Below, piece after piece: positions 1 to 10,438 of a DNA stretch of 64,000 bases. Position numbers and translations under genes: made by a program. The notes under the pieces were generated by a model. That model was not told the DNA's origin. It made no database searches and saw nothing but the letters and a program-made list of their open reading frames with translations. The stretch lies in the NCBI GenBank assembly GCA_021646405.1, contig SOER01000007.1:40508-104507 (forward strand), written 5' to 3'. Position 1 is the first letter of the stretch, and every line of letters begins with the position of its first letter. The stretch comes from Candidatus Loosdrechtia aerotolerans (GTDB lineage: Bacteria; Planctomycetota; Brocadiia; Brocadiales; Brocadiaceae).

Positions 1-1853
1 CTGAAGGTATTAAAGAGGGATATCGGAAGGGGCGCGGGACGATTACTGTACGGGCACGGGTACATACAGAAACATCCAAAAGTGGAAGAAAGAGTATTGT
101 TGTGACTGAAATACCATACCAGCTAAACAGAGATAATATTTTGGAGCGTATTGCTGAGTTGGTGAAGGAAGAACAGATTAAGGGTATCTCAGATGTCCGG
201 AATGAAAGTGATCGGGAAGGAAGCCGGCTTGTCATTGAATTGAAAAAAGGTGAAGATGAAGAGATCATCTTGAATCAGCTGTATAAACATACGAAACTCC
301 AGGACAGTTTCAGTATCATCATGATTGCTCTGGTAAATAATCGTCCAGAAACCCTCAACTTGAAGCAGATGCTGGTTTACTATATCGAGCACCGAAAGGT
401 TGTCATTACGCGAAGGACAAAATATTTACTGGAAAAGGCACAAGCAAAGGCTCATATCCTGGAAGGGCTGAGGATTGCACTCCAGAATATAGACGCAATT
501 ATTAATTTAATTAAGACATCTGCCTCTGTTAATCATGCACGCAAGGGGCTTATCAGTCAATTTTCTCTCACGGAGATTCAAGCGAATGCCATCTTGGATA
601 TGAGGCTCCAGAGACTAACGGGGCTTGAACAGGAAAAGATCGAAGAAGAGTATAAAAGATTATGTGCAGATATTAAAGAATACCAGGCCATCCTGGCCAG
701 TGAAAAACTGGTGTTGGATATTATCAAAAAGGATATCAGAGAGATTAAAGAACGTTTCGGTGATAAACGTCGCACAGAAATTGTTAGTGCGGTTACTGAT
801 TTAGATCTGGAAGATCTTATTGCTGAAGAGAACGTTGTTGTTATTATTACTCATGAAGGATATATCAAGCGGTTGCCGCTTACCTCTTACCGAAAACAGC
901 ATCGCGGTGGTAAGGGTGTTACTGGTGCAGAAATGAAAGAAGGGGATTTTATTGAACATCTGTTTGTGGCATTGACGCATGATTATATCCTGTTTTTTAC
1001 CGACCAGGGTCGAGTTTACTGGCAAAAGGTTTATGATATTCCAGAGATGGGGAGGACATCAAAGGGCCGGGCGCTCATTAATTTGTTGAATGTCAAAGAT
1101 GGTGAATGCATAACGTCTCTTATTCCTGTACGAAATTTTGATGATCGGCAACTGGTTATGGTAACGAGTAACGGGATTATTAAAAAGACTCCCTTGTGCG
1201 CATATGGTAATCCTAAAAAAGGTGGTATTATTGCTATTACCCTGGATCAAGGGGATAAGTTAATTGGTGTTAAATTAACAAACGGTAAACAAGATATTAT
1301 ACTCGGTACCGAACAGGGGAAGGCCATGTGCTTTTCAGAGAAAGATGTTAGAACAATGGGGCGCGTAACCCATGGGGTAAAGGGGATTACCCTGAAAGAC
1401 GGAGACAAGGTGAGAGGTGTGGTTATTGTAGATGAAAATGCCTCCTTGTTAACGGTTTGCGAACATGGTTTTGGTAAACGTACAGATTTTGGCGAATATC
1501 CTGTGCATCGCCGGGGCGGACAGGGTGTCATTAACATTAAAACCACTGAGAGAAACGGAAAGGTCGTTGCCTTACTTGATGTGAGAGATGAAGATGACCT
1601 GATTATGATAACTGCAAAAGGCATGGTGATCCGTACCTCAGTGAACACCATTCGCAGTATTGGAAGGAATACGCAAGGGGTCAAACTCTTTTCTATAGTA
1701 GAGGGAGACAAACTTGTCTCTGTTGCCCGTATTATTCCTGAAGAAACACCTTCCGGCAAGGATGAGGTTTTAACAGGTACAGTGAAGAAAGAACCGGAGA
1801 CTGGTGAAGAAGGTACTGCTGAAAAAGGTACTCTGGAAGAGGCTGAGGAATAG
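1..1853 (+). CDS. gyrA: DNA gyrase subunit A, 5'-truncated (C-terminal part)
   Basis: This is the GyrA subunit of the type II topoisomerase that introduces negative supercoils. The reading frame is open from base 3 with no start, beginning EGIKEGYRKGRGT, a conserved stretch just after the catalytic core, so the gene starts outside the window. An internal GTG at 102 is not the true start. The tower and coiled-coil region spans roughly codons 35-220. The C-terminal beta-pinwheel follows, with a GyrA-box-like QHRGGKG and a later HRRGGQG blade. The last 25 residues are strongly acidic. The GyrA-box-like motif favours GyrA over ParC. No gyrB is visible. Confidence 0.93.
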   Translation, partial: EGIKEGYRKGRGTITVRARVHTETSKSGRKSIVVTEIPYQLNRDNILERIAELVKEEQIKGISDVRNESDREGSRLVIELKKGEDEEIILNQLYKHTKLQDSFSIIMIALVNNRPETLNLKQMLVYYIEHRKVVITRRTKYLLEKAQAKAHILEGLRIALQNIDAIINLIKTSASVNHARKGLISQFSLTEIQANAILDMRLQRLTGLEQEKIEEEYKRLCADIKEYQAILASEKLVLDIIKKDIREIKERFGDKRRTEIVSAVTDLDLEDLIAEENVVVIITHEGYIKRLPLTSYRKQHRGGKGVTGAEMKEGDFIEHLFVALTHDYILFFTDQGRVYWQKVYDIPEMGRTSKGRALINLLNVKDGECITSLIPVRNFDDRQLVMVTSNGIIKKTPLCAYGNPKKGGIIAITLDQGDKLIGVKLTNGKQDIILGTEQGKAMCFSEKDVRTMGRVTHGVKGITLKDGDKVRGVVIVDENASLLTVCEHGFGKRTDFGEYPVHRRGGQGVINIKTTERNGKVVALLDVRDEDDLIMITAKGMVIRTSVNTIRSIGRNTQGVKLFSIVEGDKLVSVARIIPEETPSGKDEVLTGTVKKEPETGEEGTAEKGTLEEAEE

Positions 1854-2159
1854 AACAGGCTTATAACGCGGTTTAAGAACCAAACCTGTAAAAAACAGAG
1901 ATTCAATGCCATCGCAAGGTTTGCAGAACTAGTTTCATCTTTTGATACCTTCCGTAAGAATCTGAACCGTCAGGAATTTTTATTCAGAATGATTATGTGT
2001 TTGCGGATAGCTGTACAACCAGTTTTCATTCTGTTAAGCCATCCGTAAGCTTTGTTTTTTTAAGTGTTTATTGTTATTTTTTTATTGACTTGCCGATACA
2101 AAAATTATATTCTATTTTTGTTAACAATCATTTTTCTTTATATTTCGGAATAAATAACT
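1854..2159. other. gyrA-fur intergenic region
   Basis: This 306-base gap is AT-rich in its second half and contains no convincing gene. I see no clear terminator for gyrA. It holds one candidate promoter for the Fur-family gene (listed separately). Confidence 0.5.
2085..2113 (+). promoter_or_regulatory. candidate sigma-70 promoter of Fur/PerR gene
   Basis: TTGACT (2085-2090), a 17-base spacer and TATTCT (2108-2113) lie 47 bases upstream of the regulator start. The surrounding AT-rich bases could also host an autoregulatory Fur/PerR box, but no clean palindrome is seen. Confidence 0.4.
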
Positions 2160-2576
2160 ATGGAATCTATAGAAAAATTAACGAATATATTAAGAAGTAA
2201 CGGCATGAAGATCACACCTCAGCGGTTGATGATCTTTAAGGTCTTGAAGAATAATACTTCCCACCCGTCTGCAGAAGAGATATTCAGGAGAGTAAAAAGG
2301 ACTTATCCTACTGTGTCATTTACCACCATTTATAAAACGCTAGAAACTTTAAGGGATCTTGGAGAGATAAAAGAGCTTATTATCGATAAGGATCGTAAAC
2401 ATTATGATCCTAATACAGACAGCCATCACCATGTTATCTGTTCTACCTGCAAAAAAATAGGTGATATTCTCGATGATTATTCGCCATCTATCAAACTGCC
2501 TGATTCTATTAAAAATAAGTACACTGTTTCAGGTTTCCAAATATCTTTCTATGGTGTTTGTAATGATTGCAGATAG
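2160..2576 (+). CDS. Fur-family transcriptional regulator (PerR-like)
   Basis: This is a metal-dependent DNA-binding repressor of 138 aa, the usual family length. The N-terminal winged helix carries the family pattern ITPQRLMIFKVL and a recognition region around TTIYKTLETL (residues 55-64). The dimerisation domain has a histidine cluster (HHH, 89-91) and two CxxC pairs, C94/C97 and C134/C137, expected to hold structural zinc as in PerR and zinc-bound Fur. The lack of long C-terminal histidine clusters makes PerR-type peroxide sensing more likely than iron sensing, but this is inference. It stands alone between gyrA and a convergent gene. Confidence 0.88.
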   Translation: MESIEKLTNILRSNGMKITPQRLMIFKVLKNNTSHPSAEEIFRRVKRTYPTVSFTTIYKTLETLRDLGEIKELIIDKDRKHYDPNTDSHHHVICSTCKKIGDILDDYSPSIKLPDSIKNKYTVSGFQISFYGVCNDCR

Positions 2577-2604
2577 GGCTTGTTTGCTGTATAAAAATGC
2601 ACCT

Positions 2605-3306
2605 TTAATTTGAAGCGTGAATAAGGGAAGTGAACAGAGATATATGTCCCGGTCTATGAATCATACGTTCCGGATGCCACTGGACGCCTAAAAGAAAAGG
2701 GTATCCTTCCCATTCAATGGCCTCTATAATACCATCGGTCGCATGGGCAGTGTCCCTTAAACCTTTACCCAATGTTTTAATGGCCTGGTGATGTATGCTA
2801 TTTGTCGTAATACAATCCGTTCCAAAGATTCTGGAAAGAAGTGAATCCCTTTTTGCTGCCACAGGGTGAGTATACTGCTCGTTTTCTGGATCTTTATGGG
2901 TAATTGGTGTTGAGACCTCAGTTGGAATATCTTGTATTAAAGAACCACCGAAGGCGACATTTACGAGCTGCGCACCGTAACATATTGCCAGAATGGGTTT
3001 TCTCATTATAATTGCCGTTTGTAATAAGGTAAAATCAGCAACGTCTTTGTCCGCATGGACGCATTTAGTTCTTTCATGTCTTCTTTCTCCGTAGCGCTCC
3101 GGTGGAATATCGTTTCCTCCTGTAAGGAGTAAACCATTGACTCTTTTCAGAAAGAATTCTATATCGTTTTCATTTTTTAGTATAGGCAAGAGTACAGGGA
3201 TACCGCCAGCTGCAATGATGGCGTCGCTGTAGTCCCTGTATAAAAAAGAATATGGTAGTCTGCTTTCTTTTTCGTAATCACAATTAATACCAATAACCGG
3301 TTTCAT
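2605..3306 (-). CDS. gamma-glutamyl-GABA hydrolase / class I glutamine amidotransferase-like (PuuD family)
   Basis: This peptidase C26 family protein of 233 aa probably cleaves gamma-glutamyl amide bonds in the cytoplasm. The glutaminase nucleophile elbow is AICYGAQ with Cys109, and the catalytic His/Glu pair is in GVQWHPE (His211, Glu213). LLLTGGNDIPPERYG near residue 60 is typical of the family, as is NSIHHQAIK. It ends 28 bases from the convergent Fur gene and lies 2 bases downstream of hslU on the same strand, so it may be the last gene of an hslVU operon. The exact substrate cannot be read from the sequence. Confidence 0.85.
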   Translation of the reverse strand: MKPVIGINCDYEKESRLPYSFLYRDYSDAIIAAGGIPVLLPILKNENDIEFFLKRVNGLLLTGGNDIPPERYGERRHERTKCVHADKDVADFTLLQTAIIMRKPILAICYGAQLVNVAFGGSLIQDIPTEVSTPITHKDPENEQYTHPVAAKRDSLLSRIFGTDCITTNSIHHQAIKTLGKGLRDTAHATDGIIEAIEWEGYPFLLGVQWHPERMIHRPGHISLFTSLIHASN

Positions 3307-3308
3307 CT

Positions 3309-4649
3309 TTATAAGATATATCGACTCAAATCCTCGTCTTTTACGATTGCCTGTAACTTATCATAAACATACTGCGCATTAATAACTATCTCTGCACCAT
3401 TCATATCGGGTGCGTCAAATGATGCATCTTCCACGAGTTTTTCCATTACCGTATGTAGCCTTCGTGCACCGATATTTTGAGTACGTTTATTTACTTGTAC
3501 GGCAATTTCTGCGATAGCCTCGATAGCGTCATTTTCAAACCGTACTTTTACTCCTTCGGTCTCAAGAAGTGCCTTGTACTGTTTAATTAATGCATTTTTT
3601 GGTTCGATCAGAATTCGCAAGAATTCTTCTTTTCCAAGGTCGTCTAATTCTACCCGAATAGGGAATCGTCCTTGAAGTTCGGGTATCAAATCGGAAGGCT
3701 TCGATACGTGGAATGCCCCTGCTGCGATAAAGAGAATGCGATCGGTCCTTACCATTCCGTATCGCGTATTTACGGTGGTACCGTCGACAATCGGCAACAA
3801 GTCTCTTTGTACGCCTTCCCTGGATATATCAGGGCCGTGTTTTGATTCACGTCCGGCAATCTTATCAATTTCATCAATAAAGATAAGACCGTATAGCTCA
3901 GTCCTTCGAATTGCTTCCTGCATTACCTTTTCTTTGTCAATGAGCTTTTCAGCCTCTTCCTGTGACAGAATCCTTTTTGCTTCAGCTACAGAAACCTTAC
4001 GCACTTGGGTACGCGGAGGGACCATCTTCTCAAGCATGTTCTGGAAATCCATGCCTATTTCTTCAATGCCTGCCACAAAACCCTGTAATACAAAAGGCTT
4101 CTCATGGGTGGTAAGTTCCACGGTACGGTTTGCAAGTTCCCCATCATGTAATTTTTTCCGAAACTTCTCCCGGGTACTTGCACGTTGCTTTTCAATATCG
4201 GGAGTGGATTGCTGTTCAGTACTTTTTGGGGGCGGTGGCAAGAGTAGGTCTAAAAGCCTCTCCTCTGCCATTTTTTCGGCCTTTTCTTGAACATTCTGAA
4301 TCATCTCGGCCTTAACCATATTTATTCCGATCTCTGTAATATCACGGACCATAGATTCTACATCACGACCATGATACCCAACCTCTGTATACTTTGATGC
4401 TTCTACTTTAAGGAAAGGAGCTTTAACTAATGCAGCCATACGTCTTGCTATTTCTGTTTTTCCTACACCTGTGGGACCAATCATGATAATGTTTTTTGGT
4501 AAGACCTCTTCTCGCAATTCATTCGTGAGCTGTTGTCTGCGCCATCGATTTCGTATGGCAATTGCCACTGCACGTTTGGCATTCTTTTGACCGATAATGT
4601 ATTTGTCGAGTTCTTCTACGATCTTACGCGGCGTTAGATTATCATTCAC
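3309..4649 (-). CDS. hslU: ATP-dependent protease ATPase subunit HslU
   Basis: This is the AAA+ unfoldase that feeds substrates to the HslV peptidase. It is 446 aa, the normal size. The N-terminus ([17 protein letters not shown]) is diagnostic of ClpX/HslU. Walker A is GPTGVGKTE and Walker B LIFIDEID. The I-domain insertion between them separates HslU from ClpX and contains a proline-rich stretch (LLPPPPK). The sensor region GRFPIRVEL and arginine-containing [12 protein letters not shown] follow. The start overlaps the hslV stop by 4 bases, indicating translational coupling. Confidence 0.97.
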   Translation of the reverse strand: MNDNLTPRKIVEELDKYIIGQKNAKRAVAIAIRNRWRRQQLTNELREEVLPKNIIMIGPTGVGKTEIARRMAALVKAPFLKVEASKYTEVGYHGRDVESMVRDITEIGINMVKAEMIQNVQEKAEKMAEERLLDLLLPPPPKSTEQQSTPDIEKQRASTREKFRKKLHDGELANRTVELTTHEKPFVLQGFVAGIEEIGMDFQNMLEKMVPPRTQVRKVSVAEAKRILSQEEAEKLIDKEKVMQEAIRRTELYGLIFIDEIDKIAGRESKHGPDISREGVQRDLLPIVDGTTVNTRYGMVRTDRILFIAAGAFHVSKPSDLIPELQGRFPIRVELDDLGKEEFLRILIEPKNALIKQYKALLETEGVKVRFENDAIEAIAEIAVQVNKRTQNIGARRLHTVMEKLVEDASFDAPDMNGAEIVINAQYVYDKLQAIVKDEDLSRYIL

Positions 4650-5188
4650 GTATTAATCTCCTCCACCTTGATATTTTTATTCGTATAAACGCAAATATCT
4701 GCGGCAATGTTGAGGGCCTCTTCAACAATTTCTTTCGCAGTTAATGAACTATGCTTCACCAGCGCCCTTGCCGCTGCAATCGCGTAAGAACCTCCAGAAC
4801 CGATACCAATAATGCCATCATCTGGTTCAATGACATCACCACTGCCAGATATTAAAAAGGAGTAGTTTTTGTCTATAACAATGAGTAATGACTCTAATCG
4901 TCTCAATACTTTATCCGTACGCCATTCTCTTGCCAGCTCATGAGCACTCCGCAATACATTGCCCTGGTATTGCTCAAGCTTCGCATCGAACCGTTCCATG
5001 AGGGCAAAAGCATCAGCAGATGAACCTGCAAAACCTACAATGACTTTATCATGGTAGAGTCTGCGAATCTTTTTTGCATCCTTCTTTATCACTGATGCAT
5101 TCATGGTGACCTGGCCATCGCCACCGATTGCGACATGCCCATTTTTTCGAACGGCTAAGATTGTTGTAGATACAATAACAGGTTTCAA
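4646..5188 (-). CDS. hslV: ATP-dependent protease peptidase subunit HslV
   Basis: This N-terminal-threonine peptidase forms the proteolytic core of HslUV. It is 180 aa. A short propeptide MKPVIVS precedes the catalytic TTILAVRK, where the first Thr becomes residue 1 after processing. The conserved GGDGQVT and the [20 protein letters not shown] segment of the proteasome beta fold are present. It is the first gene of the reverse-strand hslV-hslU pair. Confidence 0.97.
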   Translation of the reverse strand: MKPVIVSTTILAVRKNGHVAIGGDGQVTMNASVIKKDAKKIRRLYHDKVIVGFAGSSADAFALMERFDAKLEQYQGNVLRSAHELAREWRTDKVLRRLESLLIVIDKNYSFLISGSGDVIEPDDGIIGIGSGGSYAIAAARALVKHSSLTAKEIVEEALNIAADICVYTNKNIKVEEINT

Positions 5189-5366
5189 ATAGATATTCCC
5201 CTGTAAAAATGTTTTTCGATAGTTTCGTATGGTTAAATATCAATAGTATTATGGAGAAAGTTGAGTTCATTACTCCTTATACTACAAGCATTTTTTACCC
5301 AAAGCTAAAACAAATGTTATCAATTTACAGAAAGGTTATCAAGGGTTTTCTCCTCTCCCATAGTAT

Positions 5367-5394
5367 TTGACAAATAACGGATTGAACGTATAAT
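5367..5394 (+). promoter_or_regulatory. near-consensus sigma-70 promoter
   Basis: TTGACA (5367-5372) and TATAAT (5389-5394) are separated by 16 bases. The expected start is near 5401, giving a leader of about 90 bases before the CBS-domain gene. Confidence 0.8.
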
Positions 5395-5492
5395 AAAAAG
5401 ATAATGTAGAGTTGAAAAGTTATAGGTAAAATCGCTTGGGTAGTACCTTTAGCACTCTAGAACCGATACTATTTACAAGGAGGTATATACGC

Positions 5493-5900
5493 ATGATGGC
5501 CAAAGTAGCTAAAGATATAATGAATAGGATTGTTACTGCAGCCAAGAAGAATACTATTGGCAGGGATTTAGCCGTAAAACTATTATCTGGTATGTATAGC
5601 GGATTACCTGTTGTGGATGATGAGGGAAAGGTTATTGGAGTAGTAAGTGAATTTGATCTTCTCAAGGCAATAAAAAACGGAAAGACGCTAGAGCAGGTAA
5701 CGGCGGGGGAAATTATGTCAGAAAACCCCCTCTGTGTATCAGAGGATGCTTCAATTGATGAAGTTACGGAACTTATGATAAAACATAATATTATCCGTAT
5801 TCCTGTAATAAGAAATGGTAACCTTGTGGGAATTATATCCAGATGTGATATTCTCAGTAGTATTATACAGCCTGAATTTGTTACCATTTATACTGATTAA
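5493..5900 (+). CDS. CBS-domain protein
   Basis: This small cytoplasmic protein consists almost entirely of two CBS motifs (a Bateman module) that typically bind adenosyl ligands. The frame is open from 5436, but AAGGAGG at 5477-5483 sits 9 bases before ATG 5493, so I choose 5493 (135 aa). The first CBS motif contains LPVVDDEGKVIGVVSEFDLL and the second IRIPVIRNGNLVGIISRCDIL, both classic. No enzymatic or transporter domain is attached, so its effector partner is unknown. It is monocistronic with its own strong promoter. Confidence 0.88.
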   Translation: MMAKVAKDIMNRIVTAAKKNTIGRDLAVKLLSGMYSGLPVVDDEGKVIGVVSEFDLLKAIKNGKTLEQVTAGEIMSENPLCVSEDASIDEVTELMIKHNIIRIPVIRNGNLVGIISRCDILSSIIQPEFVTIYTD

Positions 5901-6118
5901 AGGCTATGAAGTTATATACATGAACGTGAATAGCCACAAATAGATGAAAAACAGTTTAAAGGAATTTGTGACCAAATAGTATTTTACAACCCCTGTTATA
6001 ACCCACATGATATTCTGCGATTAGGAAAATCACAGGATTCAAAACGAAATCCAAATCCTGCCGGGACTAAAGGCTTCAGGAAATGTAAATATTAAATCCC
6101 CGTTTTCAAGGACTAAAA

Positions 6119-8323
6119 ATGGCTGAACAAACGATAAAATTTGACATTACCGGTATGCATTGCGTTAATTGCGCTATGACAATTGAGCGAAAATTGAAAG
6201 AAGTTCAAGGGGTAAAATCGATTCGGGTTAACTTTTCTACAAATACAGGAATCGTTACCTATGATACCGATGTTATAAACAAGGCTCGGCTTTTCCATTA
6301 TATTAAAGATATTGGTTACGCTGCAAAAGAGCGGTTCCAGCTAGATCAGACTTCAAAAAGACATATTCAACTGGGATGGCTCTTCTTGAGTATTATAGGA
6401 GCCGTAGCTATCATGGCAATCATGTACATGCCACTCCCTGGTTTATCATATGCTCATAAATCCTTTATTATGATGATGATTGCTACAGCAACGCTTTTAG
6501 GACCAGGGATGGATTTCTTTGTGAGTGCATATAAATCCATTAAAAATCTCTCCGCCAATATGGACGTGCTCGTCTCAATAGGCGTTCTGTCCGCTTATAT
6601 CTATAGTATTCTGGCCCTGTATGGGATTTTTGGAATGAGAGGTCACATGTTCTTTGAAACAGCAGTAATGCTGATTGCCTTTATTCGCGTTGGAAAATAT
6701 ATGGAAGAACGCGTGAAGGGAAGGGCCAGTCAGGTACTTCAGAAATTACTCAGGCTGCAAGCGGCCAGGGCACGATTGCTATCGCCGGAAGGAAAAGAAT
6801 CAGAGGTAGATACATCATTACTCCGAAAAGGAGATACAGTTGTGATACGGCCTGGTGAAATCGTTCCAATCGATGGCGAAGTGCTCAGAGGCACATCATC
6901 CGTAGATGAATCCATGGTGACGGGCGAATCAATGCCTGTAGTGAAACAAGAAGGTGACAAGGTTATAGGGGCAACCATTAACAAAACAGGGGTTTTGGTA
7001 GTAAGAACAAATAAAGTAGGTGAGGAAACTGTTTTATCGCAGATTATAAATATGGTTGAAGAGGCCCAGATGGATAGACCGCCTATTCAGCGATTTGTAG
7101 ACAGGGTAACGAACATATTTGTACCAGCGGTAGTGGCGTTTTCCCTTATAACCTTTATCAGTTGGTATTTTTTGTTCTCTCATGTTGTCGGGGAGCAGTA
7201 TTTCATATGGGCACTCAAGACAGCAGTTGCCGTACTGGTAATTGCATGTCCGTGTGCGATGGGGCTGGCTACTCCTACAGCTATTATGGTCAGCAGCGGT
7301 ATAGGTCTTGAACGTTCTATCCTCGTTAAACGCGCCAGTGCCCTTGAGAAAATCGCACAGCTTAACACTATAATCCTGGATAAAACGGGAACGATTACCG
7401 AAGGACATTTTGAAGTAACGGATACTGTTCCCTTAAAAACTGCTCAAGAGACAGAACTTCTTACGTATGCGGCAGCAGGGTGCTCATTTTCCAATCACCC
7501 CCTTGCCCGGTCAGTTATAGAAGAGGCAGAAAAGAGGGGGCTCGTATGGGATACCGTTCAGGATTTTCATGAAGAGCCAGGGAGTGGTATTGCCTGCCAC
7601 TATAAAGGAAAGAATCTCCTTATAGGAAATAAACCCCTTATGGTATCCCATTCCATCAGAACAGAGGAGATAGAGGACAGGGTTAAAGAGTTAGAGATTC
7701 ACGGGAAGTCTCTTATGTATATAGCATACGATCAGACATTCCTTGGTGTTCTGGGCCTTATGGATAGAATAAAACGCAATGTCCGTGAGACTGTGGAACG
7801 ATTAAAACAGATGAATATACGTACCGTTATGATAACAGGTGATAGTGAACAGGTTGCAAAGGCTGTCGGAGCGGAGGCAGGTATTGAAGAATATCGTGCC
7901 AGAGTACTTCCTGCGGAGAAGATGGCGATTGTAAAGGATTTTCAGAAGAATGGTATGAGTGTTGGAATGGTTGGCGATGGCATTAATGACGCCCCTGCCT
8001 TAGCACAGGCTGATGTTGGGATTGCCATTGGTGCCGGAACAGATGTTGCGAAAGAAACGGGTGATATTATCCTCATAAGAAACGACGTGATGGATATCGT
8101 AAGGGCTATTCAGTTAGGACGGCGGACATTATCCAAAATAAAGCAGAATCTTTTCTGGGCATTTTTTTATAATGTCGTTGGTATTCCCATTGCAGCCGGA
8201 GTCTTATACCCGTTCTTCGGTATAAGCCTGAAGCCCGAGTATGCAGGCCTGGCAATGGCCTTTTCATCGGTATCGGTAGTAACCAATTCCTTATTGCTCA
8301 AACGCACATCCCTTTTGAATTAA
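6119..8323 (+). CDS. copA: copper-translocating P1B-type ATPase (CopA-like)
   Basis: This ATP-driven Cu(I) exporter of the cytoplasmic or anammoxosome membrane is 734 aa. It has one N-terminal heavy-metal-binding domain (GMHCVNC, Cys15 and Cys18). The transmembrane metal site is CPC (Cys377-Pro-Cys379). The phosphorylation loop is DKTGT with Asp421, and NHPLA gives the HP motif of the nucleotide domain. The hinge motif is [13 protein letters not shown] plus the His-Pro motif supports Cu/Ag specificity. Copper control fits a region rich in cupredoxin-like proteins. No CueR/CopY-type site was recognised upstream. Confidence 0.93.
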   Translation: MAEQTIKFDITGMHCVNCAMTIERKLKEVQGVKSIRVNFSTNTGIVTYDTDVINKARLFHYIKDIGYAAKERFQLDQTSKRHIQLGWLFLSIIGAVAIMAIMYMPLPGLSYAHKSFIMMMIATATLLGPGMDFFVSAYKSIKNLSANMDVLVSIGVLSAYIYSILALYGIFGMRGHMFFETAVMLIAFIRVGKYMEERVKGRASQVLQKLLRLQAARARLLSPEGKESEVDTSLLRKGDTVVIRPGEIVPIDGEVLRGTSSVDESMVTGESMPVVKQEGDKVIGATINKTGVLVVRTNKVGEETVLSQIINMVEEAQMDRPPIQRFVDRVTNIFVPAVVAFSLITFISWYFLFSHVVGEQYFIWALKTAVAVLVIACPCAMGLATPTAIMVSSGIGLERSILVKRASALEKIAQLNTIILDKTGTITEGHFEVTDTVPLKTAQETELLTYAAAGCSFSNHPLARSVIEEAEKRGLVWDTVQDFHEEPGSGIACHYKGKNLLIGNKPLMVSHSIRTEEIEDRVKELEIHGKSLMYIAYDQTFLGVLGLMDRIKRNVRETVERLKQMNIRTVMITGDSEQVAKAVGAEAGIEEYRARVLPAEKMAIVKDFQKNGMSVGMVGDGINDAPALAQADVGIAIGAGTDVAKETGDIILIRNDVMDIVRAIQLGRRTLSKIKQNLFWAFFYNVVGIPIAAGVLYPFFGISLKPEYAGLAMAFSSVSVVTNSLLLKRTSLLN

Positions 8324-8337
8324 AATTTGACAAGAAA

Positions 8338-9084
8338 CTATCTCTGTCTCAAGAGCTCTTTTGTTTTCTCTGTTATACTGTGGAAGAAAATATCATTCTT
8401 AAATATATGAAGTTTTTCAAATTCAGTCCATATTTCTGCACGATTATCTGTATAATCGACGTCCCGGAAGACGTCTATATCAAATATTACCGGTAATTTA
8501 TTATCATCAGTAGGCCCTTCTAACGTCTGATTGATAACGGCAACGGCCTGAATATCAGTATTAGGTATAACAAGCCGCATGAAAAAATAGTTTACGATTT
8601 GTGGAAGCTCTGGTGCAATCTCGGGGGCCGTGGAAAGATATTCCTTGATGTCCTTCAAAGGTAAAGGGATCTCTACTCGATTTATGTATCGTAATGCAAT
8701 GCGCATGATCCTGACGGGTGTGGTAATCTGGAAATACAGATTCCAGAGTGCTTGTGCCTCATTCCGAAATTCTTCCCAGTCTTTGTAAGGTTTTAGTTTA
8801 TTATACGTAAAACCATCCAGTCTTACCTGAATGATTTTCTTTTTGTCCGGGGATTGTAGAAAATATCCATCAAAAACTCCTTCATTTGGCAGGGTTGCAG
8901 CTTCCGGCATTAATGTAATGCCGGACCGGGTAGATATCCGTTGCTGTTTTTCAGGAAAGTATTTTCTGATTTTCTCATGAAACGACTCTAACTGAGTAAC
9001 CGGAGTTCCTTCCGGTAGTTTTACCTGAATATCTAAAAGGGCCTCAATAATGGGATTATTGGGGAAATCATAATATTTGTTCAA
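8338..9084 (-). CDS. TIGR04255-family protein of unknown function
   Basis: This 248-aa cytoplasmic protein has no signal peptide or membrane segment. Its N-terminus (FPNNPIIEALLDIQV) and internal MRIALRYINRVEIPL and DIDVFRD segments match my recollection of the TIGR04255 family, which has no assigned function. Members are scattered through bacterial genomes as stand-alone genes. It converges on copA with 14 bases between the stops. Confidence 0.7.
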   Translation of the reverse strand: MNKYYDFPNNPIIEALLDIQVKLPEGTPVTQLESFHEKIRKYFPEKQQRISTRSGITLMPEAATLPNEGVFDGYFLQSPDKKKIIQVRLDGFTYNKLKPYKDWEEFRNEAQALWNLYFQITTPVRIMRIALRYINRVEIPLPLKDIKEYLSTAPEIAPELPQIVNYFFMRLVIPNTDIQAVAVINQTLEGPTDDNKLPVIFDIDVFRDVDYTDNRAEIWTEFEKLHIFKNDIFFHSITEKTKELLRQR

Positions 9085-9241
9085 TTTCTATCCTCTGGAC
9101 AAAAGTACCTGGTTTTCTTGGAGCATAAAAGAGATACTGCTGAAGGGGATGAGAGTACTCATCGTCATGCCTGTCTGGATTATAATAGAGAATCAAGAGT
9201 CCCTGCAAGGTTATTTGCGTTTTTTCTGAGGAAATTTTTGA

Positions 9242-9269
9242 TTGTTATACATGCTCTGTATACTATAAT
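9242..9269 (+). promoter_or_regulatory. candidate sigma-70 promoter of kinase gene
   Basis: TTGTTA (9242-9247), a 16-base spacer and TATAAT (9264-9269) lie 60 bases upstream of the sensor kinase start. The promoter falls inside a spurious 62-codon frame (9118-9306). Confidence 0.6.
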
Positions 9270-9329
9270 TAATTATTTAAGGTATGTCATGGTTGGGAAT
9301 ATTTAGAGGTACCTATAGAGAAAATAACT

Positions 9330-10433
9330 ATGGGAGAAACTACTATAGCTCATATTTTAAATCAGGCTTTAGAGTATGCAAGCAAGGGGATTATGATTCA
9401 GGATACAAACCGAAAGGTGATATTTTTTAATCGCGCCTGTGAAGAGATTACAAAATGGTCAAAAGAGGAGATCCTTGGGAAGGATTGCGGCGATATTTTT
9501 CAGTGCCATACCTCTACTGGTATGTGTTTAACAGAAAAATTTTGTCCCGGAATGGATATTTTTCAAGAAAAACTGTCTCAGGCCTCCCGGGAACTCATGA
9601 TCAGGAAGGGTGATGGTAGTGAATCATGGGTAGAGACAAGCGCCTCGGCTATCAGGGATGCGGAAGGGAAGATAACGCATATTATTACTATTGTGGAGGA
9701 TATCGGAGAGAGAAAGAGGTTCTCAGACGAAGTCCTCAGATCGAAAACCCTGTCTACTTTAGGTGAATTTGCTGCAGAATTGGCTCATGAGGTGAAAAAT
9801 CCCCTGAATGCAATGAATATCCAAATGCTATTGCTCGTGCGCGAAATAGAAGGAATACGTCAAATAGGTAAAAAATCAAAGAGCGAATTGCTTGATATTG
9901 TTTCCATAGTACAGAAGGAACTCATTCGTTTAAGCGGGTTTATTGAAGAATGCCTGCATTTTTCGAAAACAGGGGAATTAAATAAAGATTACGTGAAGGT
10001 AGATGAGTTGCTAGAAGAGATTGTTTCTTTGCTTGCGCCCCAGGCACAATTAAACGGTATTCAAATAAAATTGAATATATCGGGTAAAATGCCCGAAATA
10101 AAAATAGACAGGGATAAAATAAAGCAAGCAATTTTGAATATCTTAATCAATAGTATCGAGGCAATGCCCGACGGAGGAAGGTTATCGGTGAATGCGGGGT
10201 GTATTGAACGTGAAATAGCAATCTCCTGTCAGGATACCGGCCCTGGAATTCCCGATGAGATCAAGAATGAGATATTTAATTTATTCTATTCTACGAAAGA
10301 AGGAGGTACTGGCGTAGGGCTTTCCCTTGCTCAGAATATTATTCAGGCCCATGGCGGTATCATAAGGTTGGATCAGACCGTGCAGGGGAGTAAGTTTGTA
10401 ATTACAATACCAACAGGCAATGGGAAGTATTAA
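9330..10433 (+). CDS. PAS-domain sensor histidine kinase
   Basis: This soluble two-component kinase (367 aa) has no membrane segment, so it reads a cytoplasmic signal. A PAS domain (about residues 10-130) carries four cysteines, C53, C59, C66 and C72, in a CGDIFQCHTSTGMC-type arrangement that could bind metal or respond to redox state. The HisKA domain has the phospho-acceptor His153 in LAHEVKNPLN. The HATPase domain has the N box (ILINSIEAM) and DTGPGIP and GGTGVGLSL glycine boxes. It lies 5 bases before the NtrC-type regulator, its likely partner. Confidence 0.92.
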   Translation: MGETTIAHILNQALEYASKGIMIQDTNRKVIFFNRACEEITKWSKEEILGKDCGDIFQCHTSTGMCLTEKFCPGMDIFQEKLSQASRELMIRKGDGSESWVETSASAIRDAEGKITHIITIVEDIGERKRFSDEVLRSKTLSTLGEFAAELAHEVKNPLNAMNIQMLLLVREIEGIRQIGKKSKSELLDIVSIVQKELIRLSGFIEECLHFSKTGELNKDYVKVDELLEEIVSLLAPQAQLNGIQIKLNISGKMPEIKIDRDKIKQAILNILINSIEAMPDGGRLSVNAGCIEREIAISCQDTGPGIPDEIKNEIFNLFYSTKEGGTGVGLSLAQNIIQAHGGIIRLDQTVQGSKFVITIPTGNGKY

Positions 10434-10438
10434 ATTTC

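Noticed and set aside
1247..1912. 221-codon minus-strand frame antisense to gyrA
   Set aside because: It is fully explained by the gyrA coding sequence on the other strand.
9118..9306. 62-codon plus-strand frame before the sensor kinase
   Set aside because: No ribosome site or known features, and the best promoter of the kinase lies inside it.
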